Position numbers and translations under genes: made by a program. 64,000 nt of DNA from Selaginella tamariscina (taxonomy: Eukaryota > Streptophyta > Lycopodiopsida > Selaginellales > Selaginellaceae). The DNA is taken from contig PUQB01000292.1 in the NCBI GenBank assembly GCA_003024785.1, forward strand, positions 62,001-126,000. Reading direction: 5' to 3'. The notes under the pieces were generated by a model. It was not told the DNA's origin, did no database searches, and worked only from the letters and a program-made list of their open reading frames with translations. Shown here piece after piece: positions 55,640 through 64,000 of the stretch. Within the stretch, counting starts at the first letter, position 1. Every line of letters begins with the position of its first letter.

Positions 55640-58085
55640 AGGGGTTACCAAGGTGATGGTCCAAATTTTCCCGTGACATAAATCTCACCTAAACAACATG
55701 CATTGCCACGCGATGCGGGTTTTTGATAACTCATAGCTACTGCCGAACATAAAAGCGCTTCAACTATAACATTAACCGTGTGCCATGCTGTTCTCCATCC
55801 AAGTTTGTTAAAAGATATGACCCATTCTTATAAGCCTCCACAATGATGAAAGGTCCATCCCATCTTGGTAAGAACTTCTTTGAGAAGGTCTTATCCAATG
55901 ACTATTATATCGCATCACTAAATCACCACCTGGAGTGGTCGTTCTCGAATCTTCTTATCGAATTTGGCCTTCCACTTCTGCTGCATTGCTCCACAAGTTG
56001 CAAGGCTGTCTTCGTGATTCATCCATGCTCTCCAACTGAACCAACCTTGCTTGCAAGTCCTCACCATCTCCAAGCCCATGCTTCAATGCTAGACGCAAGC
56101 TTGGTATCTCCAAGCTCAATTGGGAGTATTTTCTATACCATAAACTAATTGAAATGGTGTGTACCTGGTAGCAACTTTGTGTGTTGTTGAAAGCCCAAAG
56201 TGCTCGGTAACCACTTGTCCCAATCCTTTTTATGATCCAAGCAAGCTTAGCTAATATATTGCACAACACTCCATTTGTTCGTTCCACCAGTCCATTAGCT
56301 TGAGGTAATAACTTGTTGATTGTCGTGTGTGATGGACAATTGAAAGAAGAAGCTCCACCACTTCATTGTAAAAATGAGAACCCTGATCTGTTACTATCTC
56401 TAATGGCACCCAAACCTGGTGACAATGTTCTGGATGATGAAATTTGTTGCGACCTCCTTGGTACAACTCGAACAGAGATTACCCATAGTTAGTACCCACA
56501 ATAATGTATCTCTTTTGTGAAGAGCCACTGGCAAGGGACCAACAAAGTCTATTCCCCACTTCTCGAATGGACCTTTGGTAAAATATTGTACAACACTCTT
56601 CTTCCAAAAGTCTGACAACCTGGCAAGTCCGACACCACTCTTAACATCCTTGAAGAGGGTGGCCAATAATATCCTGCATTGACTATCTTCTTGGAAGTAT
56701 AGTCGTGTGAAAGTGTCCACGCAAAATCCTTCATGGCATTGCTCATGATCTGTTTTCTCTCCTGACGACCCACCGCTCGTCGAAGCACACCATCTCGCCC
56801 TATCCTATAAAGTAACTCACCACCATATAGGTCGAGATTGCATGATTCTTCTTCTGGGTTGTTGTACACCTTCTGGAAACTTCCCATCCATCAAGAAATA
56901 TACTTCTTGATAATCCTCCATGTCGGTGAAAGAGCACAAACTCCAAGAAATAATGGAACTTTCAATGTCACCTTGGTCCAACATTTCTGCTAAACCCACT
57001 CTTGTGCTCTTCTCATGTTGAAACTCAAAATCATACTAGCCAAGGTCGTGATCCACCTAGAAAACTTCCCTGTGAGCCCAGCTTAGCAATGTACTTAAGT
57101 GTTGCATTGTTGATGAGGAAAACAAAGTGGCGCCCCCACAATAATGCTTGAACTTCCACTGCATATATGATTGCTGCTGCTTGCTTCTCCAACAATGGGT
57201 AGTTGAGCTCTGGCCCTTGTAATTGCCTTCCTGCATAATAAAAGGAAACAAGTATGCTTGTCCCCTTCATCAGGATCACAAGTGATTGAAACTTCTCCAA
57301 CGCTGAGATTGACATAAAATAACTCCTCCCATTTAGGTGCCACAAAATGGATGTGAACTTAGTGCGATTTAAGCTTTCAAATGATGCTTGGCATGAAGTC
57401 ATTAAAATGCAACTCCCTTACGAAGTAGCTGGTTCAATGGATATGCCATCTCTGCAAATCCCTCCACAAATCTACGATAGTACCCTGCCAACCCTACAAA
57501 CTTTCGTACCTCCTTGACACAAGTCGGAGTGGCAACATGAGTAGCTTGTCCACCTTGTCTTGACTGGCTCAATGCCATCCTTTGAGATCACATGTCCTAC
57601 TAAGGTCCCTTAGTACTACCAATTTGACATTTTTCCGGGTTCAAGCATCCTTTTGCATCATCCATCCTTGGAATGCTAGTTGTACCTTCTCCAAGTGGCT
57701 CATCCTATCGCTATAGATGCAAAAGTCATCGAGGTAAACCCTAATGAATGAACCAAGATATGGTTCAAACACCTTGTTCATCAATCGTTGAAACGTTGCT
57801 GGAGCATTTGTGAGTCCAAACGGCATCACCCTATACGCAAAGGTTCCCCATGGTGTGGTGAAGGTAGTCTTCAACTGGTCCTCTTCTAAATCCTGACTTG
57901 GAAATACCCAGAGTACCATCACAAAATGTGTACATCTCATGCCCTGTCACTTCATCTAGTATCTCATCCATGAAAGGAATGGGGTGATGATCTCGATGTG
58001 TGCCATCATTTAATCGTTTGAAGTTGACACAAACTCGCCACTTACCATTTTTTTTGGGGCTACCACCACAGAGAAACCCAATCAC
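55640..58085 (-). pseudogene. Family-C pol (RT, RNase H, integrase), decayed
   Basis: RT at 58085-57640: [40 protein letters not shown] and VYLDDFCIYSD with the catalytic YLDD. RNase H at 57402-57031: QLQGPELNYPLLEKQAAAII. Integrase zinc finger and core at 56887-56400 (KWGIDFVGPLPVALHKRD). The integrase end, 56290-55640, has an EAYKNGSYLL-like close typical of elements without a chromodomain. Frames change every 200-400 bp. Confidence 0.8.
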
Positions 58086-59474
58086 TAAGTCTTCACCTTA
58101 AAAATGAAATTCGAACGCTGTACTTCATGAGCTCTTTATAAACTATGCTCTGTTTCAAAGGACCCATCTATAAGCCTTCCCCTTCATACCTGGTTTAAGT
58201 GGGATCTCATGTTGCACAATATCTACTTAACGAAGCTCCTCATATGATGTCGTAAACAACTTGGGGAACTTCAATAGCATACTCATGTATTGCTCCTTCT
58301 CCTCAGGAGTCAAATGAACTAAGCATCTTCTTCCAAAAGAGCTCATCGCTTCACTTCCTTTGCCTCAAACTTGTTGCCACTACTTGCTTCCTGCCCCTTT
58401 TCAACAACCCCTACTACCCCTCTTGAGCCTCCTGCTCCTGGGTGAGTTGTTGATCATAGACCTCATGTCTATCGTGAGGCTCCACACACGTAGCAACCTT
58501 AGGAATTGCCTTGAGGGCATACAATTCCTTCTCCTCTTGCTCACTCTCAAATCTGAGGTTGTCACCTCGCTATTACTACTAGAGTCATATTCCCATTGGA
58601 AGATGACTCCTCATCTACAACCTTTGTTGTGTTCTCCTTGATGGCTATTGTCACTCGTTTGACTTATGACCAATATTCATCTCCCTCTTTTTCCAATAAT
58701 TCTTAGCATCAACCTTATAAAGCCAAGGTCGACCCAAGATCATAGGATAACATGTACATCCCGTCGTAGTTGCATGACATGCACATCTATAGAGGTAGTT
58801 ATTCCATACACTGTGATGGCAAGTCAATAATCATTCTTACTTACTTGACACATCGATCATCTGCCACCCTAATCCTTCAATTTGGTTGGTTGCACTGAGA
58901 CCAAGTTTCTCCATCAACTACTACTCATGACATTGATCTCGCACCACCATCTACTAAAACACGTTGCTACCACCACATCCACAATTGGTGCCACAACATT
59001 CGTATTGGATTCTCTTGTTATCTCTTGTACATTTGCATACCTCATCCTCACCATTAGGACGTACCTTCTTTGCATGAGTATTAATCCCTTGTCGAAGCTC
59101 TCTCCTCAAGCTTGGGCATTTTAACAATAATTGTAATTGTAATGTTGGCATGAGCATCTCCTAGATCCTCAACAATTGAATATTCCTTATGCCCCTTGCC
59201 AATCCCCATATCATGTATACCAACCTTATGTCGTGGCTTGGTGCCTTCTTTCTTTTCTTCTTACTTACATGTGTCTCCACTTGTTCAGGTTGCTCAGCTT
59301 GTTGCTCCCTTGGCTCTCTTAAGACCTAAGAGATGCAAGTCACCTTGCTCAATTGTTAACTCCACCAAATGAACACTAGGTTGGTCCCTCTGTTGTGGTG
59401 TAGAAGTTGGTTGAGGTTTCTGAGGATACTCATTTGCACCTGTTTACATGTAAAACATGTCACCTGTGGTCGTG
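58086..59474 (-). pseudogene. Family-C RT start, protease and linker region
   Basis: By position this holds the RT N-terminus and protease. Minus-strand translation near 58760-58690 gives fragments compatible with a protease-RT linker, but I could not fix a catalytic DTG/DSG. Ser/Pro-rich, low complexity. Confidence 0.4.
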
Positions 59475-60090
59475 GTTGTTGACATTCGGTGACATAGTGA
59501 CCTTGTTGTTTACAAATGTAACAAGTGACATTAGCTCAATACCTAGGTGGCCTTGAAGGTTTTGGTCCGTTGGCTTTGCTTAAAGCAAATGCAACTTAAG
59601 CTCGTTGAGATCCGAATCAATTTGACAATACTACTTCCAACTCAAATGATGTAACTAGAACAGTTGTAGGAATCACAACTTGAAGTGTTTGTAGAATTGG
59701 TGCCAACCTTGGTTGTGATGCTACCGTTGAGATTGAGGCTTCATCAAGATCCATGAAAAGTGCCTCCTTTTTCATAACAATCTTCATAGCTTCATGCAAG
59801 TTACTAAGCTCTTTATTCTTTACCTTCTGGCGTAATACCGGTTTCAATATAGTAAGAAACTTGTTGAACACCAATGCATCTATCTCAACAGCCTGCTTGG
59901 ACTCCTTGGATGCATCCTCCAGTCCTTCGGAGGCCTCCACTCCCAAAGCACTTTGTAGCTTACATTGGAGCTCCAACACACGCTCACTGAATGCCTTCAC
60001 ACTCTCTTCTTCACATTGCCTCAATTGATCCAATTGCTTCATGACCTCATCCAATGTCTCTGGCTTTTTAAACTCTCCTAGAAAAGCCTC
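59475..60090 (-). pseudogene. Family-C gag with zinc knuckle
   Basis: 59617-60090 encodes KPETLDEVMKQLDQLRQCEE and further helical capsid-like sequence (AFSERVLELQCKLQSALG; ILKPVLRQKVKNKELSNLHE). The zinc knuckle CYICKQQGHYVTEC (CX2CX4HX4C) is at 59529-59480 in another frame. The N-terminus is cut off by the family-D LTR. Confidence 0.75.
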
Positions 60091-60611
60091 TGTTAAAAAG
60101 GAAAATCGGAATCCCCACCTTTTCCTGTTTAACCGGTTTCCTTTCTCCTAACCTTTAAGAAAGGTTACACACTTTCTTTCCTCAACTCTCCACATTTACA
60201 TATATTAAAACTCCTTCTCTCAAAGCCACAATGACTGGTCTCCGAAGTCAAGGGCAAGAACGGATTTTGGTTATTGCCTTGTTAGATCCATTCATTGAGA
60301 GTACACATTCATACACACAAGATCTTATAATATGCACCTTTCATTACTAACATGAATACAAGAGAAAGTGTAGAGAACCTCTATCTCCTGCTGGAACTTC
60401 AAATGGAGACCCTTCCTTCGTTGCCCTAACTCCCCTTAACTACTCTTCCTCTCGCCACGTCATCCTTTACCTTTTCCTTTTCCTTATTCCTTTTCCTCTC
60501 GGTAAGGATTTTCCTTCTTCACAACCTTTCCTTCCATGCTTACTACAAACCTTCCTACCCTTATTTCTCTACAGTAGGATGTCCTATGCTCCTAATATTT
60601 TACCTTTAACA
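60091..60611 (-). repeat. 3' LTR of family-D element
   Basis: 521 bp, starts TGTTAAA and ends TTTAACA, a 7-bp terminal inverted repeat. On the coding strand it follows AAGGAGGGGGCAG, a clear polypurine tract, which fixes its orientation and assigns it to the element on its right. Confidence 0.8.
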
Positions 60612-62850
60612 CTGCCCCCTCCTTATTCGTTGCTGTGTCCTCACGGCAACACATCCTGCGCATCATCCTGATACTCCACCTCCTCCTGATCCTTATACTT
60701 CTGAAACTCCACCTTTTCCTTGTCAAGTTCCTGCTGCACCATTGCTACCTGAAGGCGAAACGCCTGCGTCTCCTTCCTAAGCTGCTCGTTCTCCTCCTGA
60801 AGACGTTGGAACTCATCCACCACCACCGATAATATAGTGGCAGTTTGCTGGGTTTCATCTCGTGCTCGCACTAACCTCTGGAACAGTGTCATCGGCTCCT
60901 GTGACATCACCGTGGGCTTAAGCTCCACCACCGGGCTTGGAGTCCTTGCTTAGCCGGTCGCTGAACGCCCTTACTCATCATTCCCTGAATGGCGGTCATT
61001 TGGGTGCCATGACACTCTCCACGGCCTGCACAATCAACCTCTGAATGTCTGCCCTATCCTTAACAGTGTATCCAACGTTGACCAAATGATTGAATAGCTT
61101 GCCGCCATCTGAGTTGCGTCCTGCGCCTCATTCCCTCCTCCAATGACCTGTTCCACCATCTCAGACTGAAGCTGTGCCAGAACCTGTGCAAACTGAATCT
61201 GCGTGTCTGTAGTCTGCACCTCTTTCCGCACAAATGCCTTCCTGCGCTTGAAGGAGATATCTGCCTGCACATTACCCTCCTATTGCTGCTGTCGCATATC
61301 CTCCTCATCCAAGCGGAAATCAGGAACTGCCATGCCCTGTGATCCCCCACGATACTACCCCTGCCATACATACCTCGTGTGATCTTGGTGATGACTGAAT
61401 GGTGGTGGGTTGAATTGATGTCTCGGAACTTTGATCCCGCACCATCTCTTCCACTTCCTTTGCAATTTCCACTACCCCATCATCGGTTACATCCGCCGTT
61501 GCCGGCGTAACCGTCAAAACTGGAGTAACAGATGACTCGAACCCCTTCTGTTTCCCTTCTTGCTCATCCGTCCGTTCATTCGTTACTACCTATCCTTTTG
61601 CATATCTTCACTTCAAAGGATCCACCGTCTCTAAGCACAATCATCATAGGCTCTCCTCCTGTAACGATTTCGGGGTGACCTTGATCTATTATTACCCGCT
61701 TCTGAGATTCCGACTTAATCTCCTGCCTCGCTTTCGTCCTCCGCTCCTTATCCACTTCATGCGACTCCTCTTCCTGCTGCACATCCTCAGGTTCTTCCTT
61801 TTCTCCTTGCTCCAATAATTCTTCATCTTCCTGCATCATACCCCCTGACTGTTCATCCTCTTCTTCCTCCAAATCTACTACCAATCTCTGCTCCGGTCTT
61901 CCTGCGCCCTCACCTTCTGCTTTCCAGTCTTGCCTCCCGACCTTGTATTCCTCTTCACCGGTGCCTGCTTCTCCACCTTAGGCTTCTTCTTCTTATCTTT
62001 TCTCCCTGTTTCTCTTCCTCTCCTTGCAGGTCCCTTCTAATTCCTTCCCTTTAGCTTCAGATCCTTTCCGCTTCCCCTGCTTCTTCTGAAACACTCTGTC
62101 TCCTTCCTCCTGTTTCATCCGAGCCACAATTTCCGGCCCTCGGCTCTCCATGCAGGCGCACATAATCTGCAATTGCCTGTACCCACAGTAAACGCCATCA
62201 TTAATGAAGGCTCTCCTTTCTTCTCCAATTCCTGCATGGCGCATAGGTGCTCTCTCAACCTCTTCATCAAATACCGAGCCACTCCCACCGGCCTCTTTGC
62301 CTTCAATCCATCATACAAGGACATCACTGGGTTTGACGCCGTGATGTGCGATGTTCGAAACTCAAAAGCATTGACAATGAATTCACTGCCAACTGCGTCT
62401 CCTCCACGAGATCGAAAAGCTTTAGACCTACCTTACTATATACTGCTTCCCTTCTTTCAAAAGTCTGTAAGGTGAGATCTATCTGCCTTAACTTCTCCCT
62501 CTGATCTCGGCAACAGGAAAACCTTTTCAAGAAGCTTTTCTATGAAGAGGAGTTTCCTCTCCTCAGAATACGCTACAAATCCTATCTCGGCTTATCCACC
62601 TTTTCCATCAGCATAACCAGTGTGAAACACTGCTCATCATGCGGCTCTCCATCCTTCAAAATCTGCACATACTCCCACAATCCGAGTTCCCTCAACACCT
62701 TCTCCATTTCTAAGGAGAAATCCCACTTTGTATGTACCAGTTGTACCTGACCCAATCTCTCTCCATCGGGAGGATTAATCAACTCACGACAATTTGAGTA
62801 GGCAAACATCCTTTCTTTGCCGACATCTCTCTCTCGCTGCACACTCTGTA
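60612..62850 (-). pseudogene. Family-D extra coding region downstream of integrase
   Basis: About 2.2 kb between the end of integrase and the 3' LTR has minus-strand coding character in several broken frames. From the N-terminal side: MQRERDVGKERMFAYSNCRE and LVHTKWDFSLEMEKVLRELG (62842-62582), then SLYDGLKAKRPVGVARYLMK and MMAFTVGTGNCRLCAPAWRA (62330-62120), then Lys/Glu-rich sequence, an acidic stretch (VVDLEEEEDEQS, 61884) and a coiled coil (FQRLQEENEQLRKETQAFRL, 60931-60641). I do not recognise the family. Some plant Ty3/gypsy lineages carry extra ORFs here (env-like in Athila, others in Tat). No clear signal peptide or membrane helix was seen. Confidence 0.5.
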
Positions 62851-62905
62851 AAACCCTAGATCTACAGCCTCGTTTGTGTGCACTGACAGACAGAGAATAT
62901 GCTCC

Positions 62906-64000
62906 TCAAATCAATAAAAATAACATTTCTGCAACGTTCTCCTGCGATATATACTTCCTTACCTTATTAGCATTCACCATTCCCTCGATTTCCTCTCCTT
63001 CCAACGTTTCTAACTGCATCACTCCTTCCTTTACAAACTTAACCCGAAAAGGGCCTATCCATTTTAAATCAAGCTTTTGACTCATTTCTCCCACCTTACC
63101 TCTATACCACAGGACCAAGTCCCCTTCCTTTATCTCCTTTCCTCTTCTCTTCCTATCGAGCCAAGCCTTTCTTCTCCTTTGGATAGCCTGTATAGTCCAT
63201 AAGGCGTACCTCCTTAACTCATCCAACTTCTCCAATTCTATTAAACGAGTTGCCATAGAGTCCTTCTCTCCTATATTATATTGTACCGCTATCCGCAAGG
63301 ATGGCACAATAAACTCCATTGGGGTTATGGCCTCTAAGCCATAAGCGAGCTTAAAAGGTGTCATACCAGTAGTCACTTTATAAGCTGTCCTATAGGCCCA
63401 GAGAACTTCTGGTAACCTTTCATCCCAATCCTTTCGATTATCCTGAACTACCTTCCTTAACACGTTCTTAAGGACTTTATTTGTCGACTCAGCCTGCCCA
63501 TTACCCTGTGGGTAATATGGTGTCGACTTCCTGTGTTTTATCACAAACTCCTTCATGAGCATTTCTATCGTTTCATTCACGAAATGCTTTTCCTCTATCA
63601 CTCACAATTTCCTTCGGAATGCCATAACGTACTATTATAATATTGTATATGACCTTTGCTGTATTATATGCATCGGCCCTTCTCATAGGCTCTGCCTCTA
63701 CCCATTTCGTCATATAATCTGTTAAAACCAATATATATTGATTCCTTTTTGAGCTTATAGGATTAATTGGTCCTATAAAATCCATTCCCCATTTCTGGAA
63801 AGGTTCTAGTGGGAGAACTGGATTATAAGGTTGTATTTGTTTCTTTGGAGGTAATTGTGCACGTTGGCATTTATCACATGCCTTACAATAGCTACCTACC
63901 TCCCTCCATAAAGTAGGCCACCATAATCCTGCCTGAAGGATTTTCCTTCCTGTTATTTCCTCTGCAAAATGGCCTCCTGCAAGGCCTGAATGAGCCTCTT
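62906..64000 (-). pseudogene. Family-D pol: integrase zinc finger, core and C-terminus
   Basis: Continues beyond the window. The zinc finger lies at 63990-63830 (HFAEEITGRKILQAGLWWP, CKACDKCQRAQ). The core follows: WGMDFIGPINP, LVLTDYMTKWVEAEPMRRAD and IVSDRGKAF, with catalytic Asp residues, then the Glu region STPYYPQGNGQAESTNKVLK. A frame change near 63595 splits the core. The C-terminus to 62906 has GDLVLWYRGKVGEMSQKLD and KWIGPFRVKFV but no chromodomain. The TDYMTKWVEAEP motif suggests the Tat/Athila side of Ty3/gypsy. Confidence 0.85.

Larger units (their letters stand above)
55640..60090 (-). mobile_element. Ty3/gypsy retrotransposon (family C), broken in gag
   Basis: Gag, protease region, RT, RNase H and integrase occur in reverse order. 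Its gag reading (EAFLGEFKKPETLDEVMKQL) runs straight into the LTR at 60091, so family D inserted inside gag. The left LTR was not identified. Confidence 0.75.

Overview
The window looks like nuclear DNA of a land plant. Genes have short GT-AG introns, telomere-type CCCTAAA units occur, the gene families are plant ones (polyol/monosaccharide transporter, ankyrin-PGG membrane protein), and most of the rest is Ty3/gypsy LTR retrotransposon. I cannot name the species; a bryophyte, lycophyte or fern is a guess. No rRNA, tRNA or CRISPR was recognised. One assembly gap lies at 53646-54266.

Host background: a roughly 10 kb unit is tandemly duplicated. Each unit holds a polyol-transporter-like gene (-), a small coiled-coil-like gene of unknown function (+) and an ankyrin-PGG gene (+). 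Unit 1 is 142-10043. Unit 2 starts at 10268 and is split by insertions: transporter at 10268-13800, coiled-coil gene at 31138-31888, ankyrin 5' half at 32915-34511. The first bases of the window match the 3' flank of an ankyrin copy, so another unit probably precedes it. Nearly all host copies carry single-base indels or exon losses.

Insertion 1 (13812-30923): a PIF/Harbinger DNA transposon with TIRs and a clean TAA target duplication, carrying decayed transposase and SANT/MADF-like genes on the minus strand. Inside it is a solo LTR, inside that a chromodomain Ty3/gypsy element (18055-30290), and inside that a younger copy of the same family (21589-27655): four nested layers.

Insertion 2 (about 34511-49268) is the most interesting object: a TIR-bounded, multigene element of about 14.7 kb inside the second ankyrin copy. 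It carries (a) a large two-exon gene with RNase-H/DDE-transposase-like motifs (-); (b) two arrays of a perfect 18-bp palindrome, GGCGGGATTAATCCCGCC, one with a strikingly regular 45-bp pitch and one folded into larger inverted repeats; (c) telomere-like units and microsatellites; (d) a four-exon gene (+) with a ParB/sulfiredoxin-like domain and a copy of the palindrome in an intron; (e) a HAD/FCP1-like phosphatase gene (+), frameshifted. A ParB-like protein next to an array of parS-like palindromes suggests, as a hypothesis, a eukaryotic transposon with its own palindrome-binding maintenance or mobilisation system.

The right part (49265-64000) is retrotransposon: a second chromovirus (49265-53645, cut by the gap), a decayed plus-strand pol fragment (54380-54990), a third Ty3/gypsy element (55640-60090) broken in its gag gene by a fourth element (60091 to beyond 64000). 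The fourth has long extra coding sequence between integrase and the 3' LTR.
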